A DNA stretch of 64,000 nucleotides from Kolteria novifilia (GTDB taxonomy: Bacteria > Planctomycetota > Planctomycetia > Kolteriales > Kolteriaceae). The DNA is taken from assembly GCA_007748055.1 (NCBI GenBank), contig CP036279.1, forward strand, positions 4,774,001 through 4,838,000, written 5' to 3'. The position numbers were made by a program, and so were the translations under genes. Positions 55,307 to 64,000 of the stretch are shown piece after piece; position 1 is the stretch's first letter, and every line of letters starts with the position of its first letter. The notes under the pieces are model-generated. The model was not told the DNA's origin, searched no databases, and saw only the letters and a list, made by a program, of their open reading frames with translations.

Positions 55307-56251
55307 ATGCCAGCATCCCCCACCCGTTCACCCGCGTGGATGAAGACCGTCCTGCTCGCGGCGGCGGTGTACAATCTCACGTGGGGAATCTGGGTGGTGA
55401 TGCTCCCGAGCCAAACCTTCACCCTCTTCGGGATGCAACCGCCGAGGTATCTCGAATTGTGGCAGTGCCTCGGCATGGTCGTCGGCGTCTACGGCATCGG
55501 CTACGCGGTCGCCGCGTACGATCCATTTCGCCACTGGCCCATCGTGCTCGTCGGCTTGCTCGGCAAGATTTTCGGCACGATCGGCTTCATCATCGCGGCG
55601 GTTAAGGGAACGCTACCCATCGCGATGGGAGCGACGGTTCTCACCAACGACCTGATTTGGTGGGTGCCCTTCGCGGTGATCGTTTGGGAAGCCTTCGGGG
55701 AGGCGATGCGTCCCGAACAAGCCGATGAGCGCGGACTCACTCGACTGGAGAGCAGCACGGGAACAACGTTGGCCGATCTTTCGGACGAGTCACCGATCCT
55801 GGTCGTCTTTCTGCGTCACTTCGGGTGCACCTTCTGCCGCGAGGCTCTCGCGGATCTGGCCGAGAAGCGCGCGGCGATCGAAGGCAACGGTGTCCGAATC
55901 GCAGTGGTTCACATGGGATCGTTCGACCAGGGTGACATGCTCCTGCGTCGCTACGGCCTCGGCGATGTCGCTCACGTGAGCGATCCGCAGTGCGTACTCT
56001 ACCGGGAACTCGGCCTTGAGCGTGGTCGTCCCGGGCAACTTCTCGGCCCGCGTGTTTTGTGGCGAGGATTCCAAGCGGCCATCTTCCACGGCCACGGCAT
56101 CGGCCGGCTCGTCGGCGACGGGCTTCAAATGCCTGGCGTCTTCTTGATTCACCGCGGAGATGTCGTCCGGTCCTATCACCACGGCGACGCGAGCGATCGG
56201 CCCGATTACGCCGAGCTGGCCCAGTGCGCGGTGTCGGCGCCGGTCGGTTGA
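55307..56251 (+). CDS. Membrane domain fused to peroxiredoxin-like (AhpC/TSA) domain
   Basis: 314 residues. The first ~130 form four membrane helices (TVLLAAAVYNLTWGIWVVML, LGMVVGVYGIGYAVAAYDPF, IVLVGLLGKIFGTIGFIIAA, IWWVPFAVIVWEAFGEAM). From about 150 a thioredoxin-fold domain of the PRX-like2/SelL type begins: SPILVVFLRHFGCTFCREAL with a CxxC at the site where selenoprotein L relatives have UxxU or UxxC. The C-terminal half includes GVFLIHRGDVVRSYHHGDAS. It may couple membrane-bound quinone or thiol chemistry to peroxide reduction. ATG 55307. Confidence 0.8.
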   Translation: MPASPTRSPAWMKTVLLAAAVYNLTWGIWVVMLPSQTFTLFGMQPPRYLELWQCLGMVVGVYGIGYAVAAYDPFRHWPIVLVGLLGKIFGTIGFIIAAVKGTLPIAMGATVLTNDLIWWVPFAVIVWEAFGEAMRPEQADERGLTRLESSTGTTLADLSDESPILVVFLRHFGCTFCREALADLAEKRAAIEGNGVRIAVVHMGSFDQGDMLLRRYGLGDVAHVSDPQCVLYRELGLERGRPGQLLGPRVLWRGFQAAIFHGHGIGRLVGDGLQMPGVFLIHRGDVVRSYHHGDASDRPDYAELAQCAVSAPVG

Positions 56252-56315
56252 ACAAGGATGGTGGGTCCAGACCCACCCCCACCCTACGCGTTACGACAAG
56301 CGTGAGCCTCTCCAG

Positions 56316-56346
56316 CATGCCCACGACAAGCGTGAGCATGGCACCC
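56316..56346. repeat. Copy of the CATGCCCACG palindrome
   Basis: CATGCCCACG/CGTGAGCATG (9 of 10 pairs), preceded by a partial duplicate ACGACAAGCGTGAGC at 56293. Located between convergent genes, so it could act as a bidirectional end. Confidence 0.6.
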
Positions 56347-56393
56347 GGAAGTCTCCCTGAAGAGTTCACCCAACGAATCAACCAATCAGGACA

Positions 56394-56867
56394 CTAGGGA
56401 TCTTGGCCGAGGGCGACGACGTTGGCCGATGCGGGATCCATCGTCAGTTGGAATTCGAACGCGTTGTCGCTTTCGGGGCCGATCACCACGCTCAGGGGCG
56501 ACTTCTGAATGCTGTTGTAGACGTCGGGAATGTGCTCCCGCATGCCGATGTCACCATCGAGACTCCCCGCCCCCGCCCGGATCGTGACTTGGTGTTCGCC
56601 CGCGACGAGGCCCGATCGCCTGGAAATGTCGGACACCGTCACGACATCGGTGATCGCCCCCTGTTGGATCGTTCCCTGAGCGGATGGCCCCCCCGCGCGG
56701 GGCATGAAGGTGATCACGCCTCGCCCGAGCGGTTTGCCCTCGAAGAGAACCTTGCCGGCGACGGGAACGACCGGCGCCTCGGGATTGGCCTGCGAGCAAC
56801 CCAACGTCAGGCAGGCGACGGGGAAACTCGCGAGCATGGCCCAACGAACGAACAAACGGTATGGCAT
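56394..56867 (-). CDS. Planctomycete lipoprotein with carboxypeptidase-regulatory-like domain
   Basis: 157 residues. The lipobox LTLGC follows a signal helix (FVRWAMLASFPVACLTLG). The mature part VVPVAGKVLFEGKPLGRGVI is the Ig-like start seen in many small planctomycete lipoproteins encoded beside DUF1559 genes, as here (42-base gap). Likely attached to a membrane; function unknown. Confidence 0.82.
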   Translation of the reverse strand: MPYRLFVRWAMLASFPVACLTLGCSQANPEAPVVPVAGKVLFEGKPLGRGVITFMPRAGGPSAQGTIQQGAITDVVTVSDISRRSGLVAGEHQVTIRAGAGSLDGDIGMREHIPDVYNSIQKSPLSVVIGPESDNAFEFQLTMDPASANVVALGQDP

Positions 56868-56909
56868 CGAGGTCGACCTCGCTGATAGTGAACTTCCGTT
56901 TCGTGGAGA

Positions 56910-57893
56910 TTACAGGCCCTGAAGCGGCTCGCCGGGAGAAGCGCTGCGAGTCCCAAGCCCGCGATAGATGTGGGTGTCGACCGAGTTGGAAATGAAGGTG
57001 GTCGATCCGTCGGCCATCATCGCGTTCACCCCGCCGGGATGGGCGCTGCGAGCGTGAAAGATCATGCTGTCGGTGCCGATGGTACACGGGGCGCCGGGCA
57101 TGCTGAGACAGGAGGACATGCGGTCGGCGACGGGACTGTTCGGCGGGTTCATCGTCGAGAAGATCGCGCTGCCGCGCCGTCCGAAGTAGTAGGCGCCCCG
57201 CAGATCGACCGACGACGTTTGATTGGGGACGACAAGCAATTCGCTGCCCATGATCGTCTTGGTCGTGCCATCTTCCAAGTCATCCAGTCCGATGCTCGAC
57301 CGGGAGTAGAACATCCCGTCGCGGTTGACCGCGTTATGGTCGGTCTGGTCGTCGAGCGTGTCGTCGGGATCGTTGATCACCGCATCGGGCGTCAAGGTCT
57401 TGGATCCGTAGCTGAGCGTATAGTTGCCGCAGAAGCCGTGGTCGTAGTACTCGTCGCTCGGGTGCGCCGACACCTTGCCCCCGTTGGGGTCGCTGGGACA
57501 GACCAGTCCACTGATGACTTGCTTGCGTTGGTCGAAGCGATGGGATCGTCTTCCCGATTGGATATCCGGGACGATCCGATCCCAGATCGGCTGCTGATCC
57601 ATGAAGGGCAGCACCATCGGCATCCAGGTGATCGGAAAGCGCGTCGTGTCGGGGCCACTGCCGGCGTTGACGAGACCGGTCGTTCCCGGCGGCATGACCC
57701 GATGACTGTCGTGGTAGTTGTGGAGGGCGACGCCGAGTTGCTTGAGGTTGTTGGCGCACTGCGACCGCGCCGCGGCTTCGCGCGCTTGTTGGACCGCCGG
57801 AAGGAGTAACGCGACGAGGACGCCGATGATCGCGATCACCACCAGTAACTCGACGAGCGTAAACGCCCGCCGGGACTTTCCCTTCCAAGACAT
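56910..57893 (-). CDS. DUF1559 prepilin-like protein, copy 1
   Basis: 327 residues. RRAFTLVELLVVIAIIGVLV is a type IV prepilin N-methylation segment, and QQAREAAARSQCANNLKQLG continues the conserved helix. The body is DUF1559 with the C-terminal HARSAHPGGVNAMMADGSTT, the H-x9-DG box of the family. DUF1559 proteins are massively amplified in planctomycetes and are presumed pseudopilin-like surface or periplasmic proteins. ATG 57893. It is probably co-transcribed with the lipoprotein. Confidence 0.93.
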   Translation of the reverse strand: MSWKGKSRRAFTLVELLVVIAIIGVLVALLLPAVQQAREAAARSQCANNLKQLGVALHNYHDSHRVMPPGTTGLVNAGSGPDTTRFPITWMPMVLPFMDQQPIWDRIVPDIQSGRRSHRFDQRKQVISGLVCPSDPNGGKVSAHPSDEYYDHGFCGNYTLSYGSKTLTPDAVINDPDDTLDDQTDHNAVNRDGMFYSRSSIGLDDLEDGTTKTIMGSELLVVPNQTSSVDLRGAYYFGRRGSAIFSTMNPPNSPVADRMSSCLSMPGAPCTIGTDSMIFHARSAHPGGVNAMMADGSTTFISNSVDTHIYRGLGTRSASPGEPLQGL

Positions 57894-58104
57894 ATCGGTT
57901 TCTCCCCAGAGTCAGCATCGTCGAGGTGATCTGTTCACGGCACGCCCCAGTGCCGCGTGGATCCCTTTTCCCCAAGAACCGCCGCTCGCTCCCCTGCCCC
58001 CATGGAAGCGACGGGCAATTCTCAAGCCTATTCTCGATGGGCGCACAGCTCAATGCCACGACAAAACGTCACGGCGCCGGCGAAACGACACGAAGAAATC
58101 GCGG

Positions 58105-59088
58105 TTAGAGCCCTTGAAGGGGCTCACCGGGCGACGCGTTTCTGGTGCCAAGCCCGCGGAAGATGTGGGTGTCGATCGAGTTGGAGATGAAGGTGATCGA
58201 CCCATCGGCCATCATCGCGTTGACGCCCCCTTCGTGGGCGCTGCGCGGGTGGTAGATCATGCTGTCGGTGCCGGTCGTGCAAGGCGCCCCGCGAACGCTC
58301 AGGCACGAGGAGAGCCGGTCGGAGATCGGTGAGTTCGGCGGGTTCATCGTCGTGAAGACCGCGGCGCCGCGCCGTCCGAAGTAGTAGCTGCCGCGCAAGT
58401 CGACGTTGTTCCCCTCGCTCGGGACGACCAACAGCTCGCTGGCCATGACGGTCTTCGTCGTTCCGTCGCTCACATCGTCCAATCCGATGCTCGACAACGC
58501 AAAGAACATGCCGTCCCGGCGCAGGGCGTTGTCGTCGCGACTGTCGTCGAGCGTGTCGTCGGCGTCGTCGATATCCGCGTCGGGCGTGAAGGTCTTCGAG
58601 CCGTAGCAGAGGACATAGTTGCCGCAGAAGCCGTGATCGCGCGTGGCGATGCTACCGTTGACCGCGACCTTGCCACCGTTGGGATCGCTGGGACAGACCA
58701 GCGCGCTGACGACTTGCTTCCTCTCGGCGAAGCTGTGGGCGCTTCGGCCCGCCTCGATGTCGGGCACGATCCGATCGTAGAGTTGGTGCTGATCCATGTA
58801 AGGCAGCACCATCGGCATCCAAGTAATCGGGTAGACAAGCGTGTTGGATCCACTGCTGGCGTTGACGATTCCGAGCACGCCGGGGGGCATGACCCGATGG
58901 CTCTCGTGGTAGTTGTGCAGCGCCACCCCCAGTTGCTTGAGGTTGTTGGCGCACTGGGCGCGTGAAGCCGCTTCCCGTGCTTGCTGCACGGCCGGAAGCA
59001 AGAGAGAGACCAGCACCCCGATGATCGCGATCACGACCAGTAGTTCGACGAGCGTGAACGCGCGCCGGGATTCTCGGATCCAAGACAT
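58105..59088 (-). CDS. DUF1559 prepilin-like protein, copy 2
   Basis: 327 residues, the same length and colinear with copy 1: RRAFTLVELLVVIAIIGVLV, then DUF1559, ending HPRSAHEGGVNAMMADGSIT. A recent tandem duplicate with strong conservation and differences mainly in surface loops. ATG 59088 is preceded by a weak site; the frame is open to 59883 but overlaps the DUF1501 gene. 211 bases separate it from copy 1. Confidence 0.93.
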   Translation of the reverse strand: MSWIRESRRAFTLVELLVVIAIIGVLVSLLLPAVQQAREAASRAQCANNLKQLGVALHNYHESHRVMPPGVLGIVNASSGSNTLVYPITWMPMVLPYMDQHQLYDRIVPDIEAGRSAHSFAERKQVVSALVCPSDPNGGKVAVNGSIATRDHGFCGNYVLCYGSKTFTPDADIDDADDTLDDSRDDNALRRDGMFFALSSIGLDDVSDGTTKTVMASELLVVPSEGNNVDLRGSYYFGRRGAAVFTTMNPPNSPISDRLSSCLSVRGAPCTTGTDSMIYHPRSAHEGGVNAMMADGSITFISNSIDTHIFRGLGTRNASPGEPLQGL

Positions 59089-59174
59089 ACGGTTGCTCCC
59101 CACGAGATGCCGAGATGACGGCACTCTTCCCCTTGTGCGAGCCGTGGCGAAGAAGTGCGAGTGCCACGTCTCCA

Positions 59175-59270
59175 AGTTGGCGGACGAACGCCGCCAACGC
59201 CCCTTGAGTTGGTCGACGAACGCCGCCGACGCCCATTGAGTTGGCGGACGAGTGTCGCCGACGCCAAGCA
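59175..59270. repeat. Three tandem 32 bp repeats
   Basis: Units at 59175, 59207 and 59239, each beginning AGTTGG and containing GACGA..GCCG(A/C)C. They differ by several substitutions and are directly adjacent with no spacer. They lie between the DUF1501 gene and the second DUF1559 gene. Confidence 0.85.
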
Positions 59271-59384
59271 AACGCCGTGCTGGAAACCAACACGGTGAAT
59301 CAAACGCGGCCGCCACGTCTCCCCAGATCGCGACGGCGCGGTCAGTGACAATTTGTCGTCCCAGGATCGGTTCCTGGGCGACGA

Positions 59385-60683
59385 TCAACCGAAGAGTTCG
59401 GCAATCGGCTTGCCGCCGTCGGTGATCGGCACCGGGCGTTCGCCGGCGTAGAGCACTTCGCTCGGATCGATGCCGATCGACGCGTGAATCGTGGCGTGTA
59501 GATCGGCAACCGAGACCGGCTTCTCCTCGATCTTCGTTCCCATCGCGTCGGTGGTGCCATAGGCCCCGCAGTGCCGCAACCCACCGCCACCGAGGAAGAC
59601 GGAGAAGGACTTCGAATGGTGCCCGCGTCCCCCGCGACCATCGAACTTGGCGGGACGACCGAACTCGGTGCCGACGACGATCAGGGTCTTGTCGAGATAG
59701 TTGCGTCGTTCGAGATCGAGCACAAGGCCCGCGAGGGCGGTGTCGAGTTCCTGAATCAGCAGGTGCTGGTTGAGTTGGCCCTCGTTGTGGGTGTCCCATC
59801 CGGTCCCGTTGACGAAATTGAGGTTGTGCGAGACCTCGACGAAGCGAACGCCACTCTCGACCAAGCGTCTGGCGAGCAGACAACGCTGACCGAACTCACC
59901 GCCGTAGGAGTTGCGGATCGAGTCGGGCTCGGAGCCGAGGTTGAAGATCTGTTGGAAGTCGGGGCCGGAGAGCCGCAGCGCCTCGTCAATGGTGGCGTCG
60001 TAGTCGGCGAGGGCTTTCTCGGCCCTGATGTCGCCCCGGTGCATCGAGCGAAGCCGGGACAGGAGCCGCTCCCGCTGCTTGCGGCGCTGGTTGGTGATGC
60101 GCGGCGGGGGCGAGAACCCACTGGGGCCAACCTCCGTGTCGGTCAAGTAGACGTAGCCGGCGCGGGGGCCGAGGAAGCCAGGACCGCGAGTGATGTTGGG
60201 ATAGCCGATCAGGACGTAGGCCGGCACCTTGTCGTTGGCCGGGCCACGCTGGTGAGCGGCGATCGAGCCGATCGACGGGTAAACGATCGTGCCGGTCGTC
60301 GGGCGACCGGTGTGCATGCGGTTGGTCGCGGCGGCATGTTCGTCGATCACCTCGTGGTGAACCGTCCGCACGAGAGTGCAGCGATCGAGGACCTTCGCGG
60401 TCTTGCCAAGGTGCTCACAGACCTGGACGCCCTTGACCGCGGTCGGGATCGCATCGTAGTAGGAGCCGGGCTTCTTGGCCTTCGCATCGCCCTTGGCCTT
60501 CGGATCGAAGGTGTCGATTTGACTGGCGCCGCCGCCGAGCCAAATGAAGATCACATGCTCGGCCTTGCCCTGGGGCATCGCTCCGTGCGAGGCCGGATGC
60601 GACGCCAACGCGGGAGAAGCTCCGAGAAGAGAAGCCGCCAAGCCCGCTTGCATCGTCGATTGAACAAATTCGCGTCGTTTCAT
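59385..60683 (-). CDS. DUF1501 family protein, exported
   Basis: 432 residues. [20 protein letters not shown] is a Tat-like signal (KRREF). The alkaline phosphatase-like DUF1501 fold shows [51 protein letters not shown] and GWDTHNEG, the usual metal-site segments. Such proteins are encoded next to DUF1549/DUF1553 partners in planctomycetes, as here (54-base gap, same strand). They have been suggested to act on sulfated or phosphorylated polymers, but activity is unproven. ATG 60683. Confidence 0.93.
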   Translation of the reverse strand: MKRREFVQSTMQAGLAASLLGASPALASHPASHGAMPQGKAEHVIFIWLGGGASQIDTFDPKAKGDAKAKKPGSYYDAIPTAVKGVQVCEHLGKTAKVLDRCTLVRTVHHEVIDEHAAATNRMHTGRPTTGTIVYPSIGSIAAHQRGPANDKVPAYVLIGYPNITRGPGFLGPRAGYVYLTDTEVGPSGFSPPPRITNQRRKQRERLLSRLRSMHRGDIRAEKALADYDATIDEALRLSGPDFQQIFNLGSEPDSIRNSYGGEFGQRCLLARRLVESGVRFVEVSHNLNFVNGTGWDTHNEGQLNQHLLIQELDTALAGLVLDLERRNYLDKTLIVVGTEFGRPAKFDGRGGRGHHSKSFSVFLGGGGLRHCGAYGTTDAMGTKIEEKPVSVADLHATIHASIGIDPSEVLYAGERPVPITDGGKPIAELFG

Positions 60684-60737
60684 GAATGGGTCATCCTCGT
60701 ATCGGTCGTTGGTTGTTGGAAGCGTCCCGGGTCTCCG

Positions 60738-63395
60738 CTAGGGGATGAAGACGAACTCGGGGGTGTTGACGAGCGTCCAGACCGTGTCCTCCATCCGCTC
60801 GCGCCACGCAGGCGTGAGCACCTCGGTCGGCTCGTCGCCGAGCTGGGCTTGCTGCTCCAACCGGTTGGCCAGTTCGTTGGACTTGTTGGAGAGATGGTTG
60901 GTCCACGAGATCCCTTCGCGGGTCCGCTTGGGGGCGTAGCGCTCGAGCGACGCGCCAGGCACGACGCGATCCCCGTAGCCTTCTCGCAGATACTCGACGA
61001 AGAGGTCCTTCTCACTGGCGCTCGGATCGCGCGAGAGCGTTCGTCGGAAGAGTTCCTCGACGAGCTTCTCGACAGGCTGGTCCTTCATTGACAAGACCGT
61101 CAGGCCGCTGTCATCGGATAGCTGCGCCACCCGGTGAACCGCGAGTCCATTAGTCATCGACGCCGGTTGAAGCACCGTCGGCTCCGTGTTCCGATAGGTC
61201 ACCGGATTCTGGCGGGTGTTTCGCCATCCGAAGGTCTCCAGCAGACTCGTCATCGTCCGAGCGTAGGGCAGATTGAGACTCGGTCGGTCGCGCTCGTTGG
61301 CCAACGTCGAGAACTGCCACGCTCGCGTCGGGTAGCCGAAGTTCAGCGAGTTCTTTAGGTCCCGGCGTCCGTTGATGTCGAGATTCAACTCCTCGCAGCC
61401 AAAACCCTTGCCGGCCACCTGGAAGAGAGAGTCGACGACTTGCTCGGCGCTCATCCGTCGCCGCTGGCGGGTCGCGTAGAGCTCGATCGCGTCCTCTTCC
61501 TCTTGGAGACTCGGATCGACCGCCCGCTGGTAGGCGTGGGACGAGAGAATGAGACGGGCGACATGCTTGAAGTCGTAGCCGTTTCCGATCAGCTCCCGAC
61601 GAAGATAGCCGAGAAGCTCGGGATGGGTCGGGTCGACGCTTTCCCAATCGTCGACCGGATCGACGATGCCACGGCCCATGTAGCGGTGCCAAAGACGGTT
61701 GACGAGCACACCGGCGAAGCGCTCGTTCTCCGGCGAGGTGATGTGCAACGCGAGCCGTTCGCGCGAATCCTTGGGATTGCGCAACCAGTCCTCACGCAAC
61801 TTCTCGCCGTGAAGGTTTTCAAACGGCCACACCGGCGGAAGCTTCTCGCCCGGCTTGAGCGAGACCGTCACCATCATCTCCGCCAGCTCTTCCTTCGTCC
61901 CCGGAACCGAACTTGACTTCGGAACGCTCTGCGGTTTGCGTTTGAGCATCGCCGCGAGACTGAAGAGATCCCGTTGTTCGAAGGGATGCGACGGAGCATC
62001 GTGGCAGCGGGCGCACTGCATCTTGGCTCCCAAGAACGCTTGGCCCAAGACGTTGGCTTTGGCCGCCATCGGCACATCGTTCTGCGTCGCGACCCCGAAA
62101 CCGGCCGGACCGCCGAAACGCTCGCTCCCCCGCATCATGACCAGTTCGGTAACGAAGCGATCCATCGGTTTGTTGTCGAGGAACGACTCGTGAATCCAGT
62201 AGCGGAACGGGCCGGTGTTGTTGAGCGTCGGGTTGAGTAGGTTGGGATTCTCGGCGAGAACATCCTGCCAATAGCCGACCCAGTGATCGGCCCAGCCCGG
62301 ATCGTCGAGCAACCGGTCGATCGCCCGCTCGCGACGCCCCTCGCCCCGGTGCTCGCGAAACGCTGCAATCTCCTCGGCGGTCGGAAGGTTGCCGCGCAAA
62401 TCGAGCGTCAGTCGGCGAAGAAAGACGTCGTCATCGGCCAAGCCCGCCGGCTGAAGCCCCTTCTCCTGGAGCCGCGCGCCGAGGAAGCGATCAATTTCGT
62501 TGTGAACCGGCATCTCCTCGGAGACGGTCGGCACCACGATCGCGGGCTTCTTGCCGATCTCTTGGGCGATGGCGTCGTGCCGTTTCTTCCAGTAGTCGCG
62601 TTCCTTGACGTCCGACTCTTCTCGGCGCCGTTGATTCCGGCGGAGCATCTCTTCGCGGAACCGTTTCTCATAGGGCAACCAGCTCGCGTCGGTCAGTTCG
62701 ACATCCTGGCTGGTCGGACTCAGGACCACGAACTCGCTTCCCGGCTCCGCGACACTCAGCGACATCTCGCCGAGTTCGAGTCGGCGGCGTCGGCCCCCAA
62801 CGATCACGTCCATGACAAAGGTGTGGCGCTTGCCGTCGCTGGTCCATGCCACTGCTTTCTCCCGATCGCCGGGAAAGAGCTGACGGATGTTCGGCGTGAG
62901 ATCACTCGAAAGATCCTCGAGTTCGCCGTGTGCCCCGCTGCCGGGGTGAGGAAAAGGAAGCTCGCCGACTTTCTTCCCGTCGATGAAGAGCCGGGTCGCC
63001 CAGCGGCCACGGAGCAGCAGCCGCTTCTTTCCCTCGGGAATCGTCAGTTGACACGAGGCCCGGTACAGGATCGGATTCGAACGGTCGACACGAAGGCCGT
63101 CGCGGTAGCGGTGGGGAATCTCGACGATGCCGAAGGACTGTTCGCTGAAGGTCTCGGTCGGCTCGTCGAGCTTGAAGTCCCACTTCTTCTTCTCGGGGAT
63201 CTTGTCGAAGATCTCGACGTGAATCCGGTCCGAGGGAGCGGTGAGCGGCAGCGGACGGCCGGGTTTCTCGGGTTCCGCTTTTGGCTTCGCGTCCGCTTTT
63301 GGCTTCGCGTCCGCTTTTGGCTTCGCGTCGGCTTTCTCCGCGGAAGCGGCGCCCAGGGCTAAGAGGAGAACGAAGAGAACACTTTGCATCATCAT
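60738..63395 (-). CDS. DUF1549/DUF1553 protein
   Basis: 885 residues, exported (MMMQSVLFVLLLALGAASAE). Three ADAKPK repeats (three 18 bp DNA units, 63277-63330) follow the signal. A middle domain carries sugar-binding-like strands. DUF1549 begins about residue 300 (NEIDRFLGARLQEKGLQPAG; FLRRLTLDLRGNLPTAEEI) and holds the CxxCH-like CARCHDAPSHPF. DUF1553 forms the C-terminal third (HRYMGRGIVDPVDDWESVDP). The pair with DUF1501 is a standard planctomycete module of unknown function with a haem-type motif. ATG 63395 fits the signal. Confidence 0.92.
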   Translation of the reverse strand: MMMQSVLFVLLLALGAASAEKADAKPKADAKPKADAKPKAEPEKPGRPLPLTAPSDRIHVEIFDKIPEKKKWDFKLDEPTETFSEQSFGIVEIPHRYRDGLRVDRSNPILYRASCQLTIPEGKKRLLLRGRWATRLFIDGKKVGELPFPHPGSGAHGELEDLSSDLTPNIRQLFPGDREKAVAWTSDGKRHTFVMDVIVGGRRRRLELGEMSLSVAEPGSEFVVLSPTSQDVELTDASWLPYEKRFREEMLRRNQRRREESDVKERDYWKKRHDAIAQEIGKKPAIVVPTVSEEMPVHNEIDRFLGARLQEKGLQPAGLADDDVFLRRLTLDLRGNLPTAEEIAAFREHRGEGRRERAIDRLLDDPGWADHWVGYWQDVLAENPNLLNPTLNNTGPFRYWIHESFLDNKPMDRFVTELVMMRGSERFGGPAGFGVATQNDVPMAAKANVLGQAFLGAKMQCARCHDAPSHPFEQRDLFSLAAMLKRKPQSVPKSSSVPGTKEELAEMMVTVSLKPGEKLPPVWPFENLHGEKLREDWLRNPKDSRERLALHITSPENERFAGVLVNRLWHRYMGRGIVDPVDDWESVDPTHPELLGYLRRELIGNGYDFKHVARLILSSHAYQRAVDPSLQEEEDAIELYATRQRRRMSAEQVVDSLFQVAGKGFGCEELNLDINGRRDLKNSLNFGYPTRAWQFSTLANERDRPSLNLPYARTMTSLLETFGWRNTRQNPVTYRNTEPTVLQPASMTNGLAVHRVAQLSDDSGLTVLSMKDQPVEKLVEELFRRTLSRDPSASEKDLFVEYLREGYGDRVVPGASLERYAPKRTREGISWTNHLSNKSNELANRLEQQAQLGDEPTEVLTPAWRERMEDTVWTLVNTPEFVFIP

Positions 63396-63412
63396 CGAAA
63401 CCTTTTCTAAAG

Positions 63413-64000
63413 TTACCGGGCGGGAGACGAGACAGCGGGGACGTCCTTGTCGGACGTCAAGGGAGTCACGTCGTCAGGCGACGCGACGTCGGAGACGTCA
63501 TTGGAAGACGCCTCGGTGGGAACGCCCCTCGGCGATGTCGTGGAAGAGACATCCTGGTGGGGCGAAAGAAGACGAACACGATCGATCACATAGTCGCCGT
63601 TGGGACCTCGATAGGACTGAAAACGGACCGTTCTCAGCCCAGCCCCCGGTTTCGGCGGGCCGTTCTGGAAGATCTTGAGCTCCGAGGCGACCAGTCGCGG
63701 CTCCGGGTTGTTCGCTTCGGAGAGATAAATGTCGAACGAGGGGTCTTCCCCGTAGTCGCCGACGAGGCGCAACGTATGCACGTTGACCACATCCTCCGGG
63801 TCGGAAAGGCTGCCGTCGCCGTTGCGATCCTCGGAGAAGCTCACCGCTCCCCAGGGAGAGACGACGCGCCACTCACCGACGAGCAGGCTTTGCGTGCCGT
63901 CTCCCTCGTAGACGTAGATGGCCCCTCCGTGACCGACGCGGAGATTGACGAAATCGCCCTTCGCATGGTGGAGCAAGACGTTGAGCCCACGCGTTCCCGC
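63413..64000 (-). CDS. Partial hypothetical protein (5' end beyond window)
   Basis: The last ~195 codons of a gene running off the right edge; the frame is open through 64000 and no good start lies inside. It includes a calcium-binding-like loop SEDRNGDGSLSDPEDV, beta-rich sequence and a Ser/Thr/Asp/Pro-rich repeated tail (DVASPDDVTPLTSDKDVPAV). It lies 17 bases upstream of the DUF1549/1553 gene, so it is probably the preceding operon member. Not recognised. Confidence 0.7.
   Translation of the reverse strand, partial: AGTRGLNVLLHHAKGDFVNLRVGHGGAIYVYEGDGTQSLLVGEWRVVSPWGAVSFSEDRNGDGSLSDPEDVVNVHTLRLVGDYGEDPSFDIYLSEANNPEPRLVASELKIFQNGPPKPGAGLRTVRFQSYRGPNGDYVIDRVRLLSPHQDVSSTTSPRGVPTEASSNDVSDVASPDDVTPLTSDKDVPAVSSPAR

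Noticed and set aside
59175-59270. A CRISPR array
   Set aside because: The 32 bp units are contiguous with no spacers, are degenerate, and no cas gene is in the window.

Overview
The window is high-GC DNA from a planctomycete chromosome. The evidence is the gene set: DUF1552/DUF1592, DUF1501/DUF1549-DUF1553 and tandem DUF1559 prepilin-like proteins are families expanded in Planctomycetes, and dispersed palindromes of the kind common in their genomes sit between genes. Genus cannot be called from sequence alone.

Layout. 1-3.6 kb: eno, a primary-type sigma-70 factor and csrA. 3.7-8.7 kb (minus strand): a three-gene operon with an embedded RNA that I read as a complete type XIII retron: ARM-repeat-like protein, winged-helix/SWIM zinc-finger protein, msr-msd RNA, reverse transcriptase. 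8.9-14 kb: a TPR protein, then a DUF1552/DUF1592 pair. 14-18.7 kb (minus): a respiratory operon of sulfite dehydrogenase (Mo subunit and cytochrome c subunit), a single-polypeptide cbb3-type oxidase with three haem c sites, and a small membrane protein.

19.09-41.53 kb: a 22.4 kb element integrated in tRNA-Leu(CAG), bounded by 55 bp direct repeats. It encodes a tyrosine integrase, an AlpA-like protein, a replication protein, a DnaB-like helicase, a protease/scaffold-like protein, a terminase large subunit, a tail chaperone and a tape-measure protein. I recognise no portal, major capsid or baseplate gene, so it is a degraded prophage or phage-derived satellite. The integrase is split by an IS66 array (8 bp target duplication) and an FRG-domain gene is split by an ISL3-family IS (8 bp target duplication). 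Both genes read in frame again when the IS and one duplication copy are removed. The attachment core lies inside the integrase frame, so integration exchanged the integrase C-terminus; the displaced 59-residue tail is still open at the other end of the element.

41.5-64 kb: housekeeping and planctomycete-specific genes: a SpoIIE-type phosphatase sensor, an esterase, an MscS channel, an Lhr helicase overlapping a Nei-type glycosylase, a VOC protein, a membrane/peroxiredoxin fusion, a lipoprotein plus two DUF1559 paralogues, and a DUF1501/DUF1549-DUF1553 pair. A 728 bp array of 104 heptamers in unbroken register lies upstream of lhr.

The items most worth following are the retron with its predicted RNA, the integrase tail exchange, the heptamer array, the probable -1 frameshift in the tail chaperone, and the sulfite dehydrogenase/fused oxidase operon.
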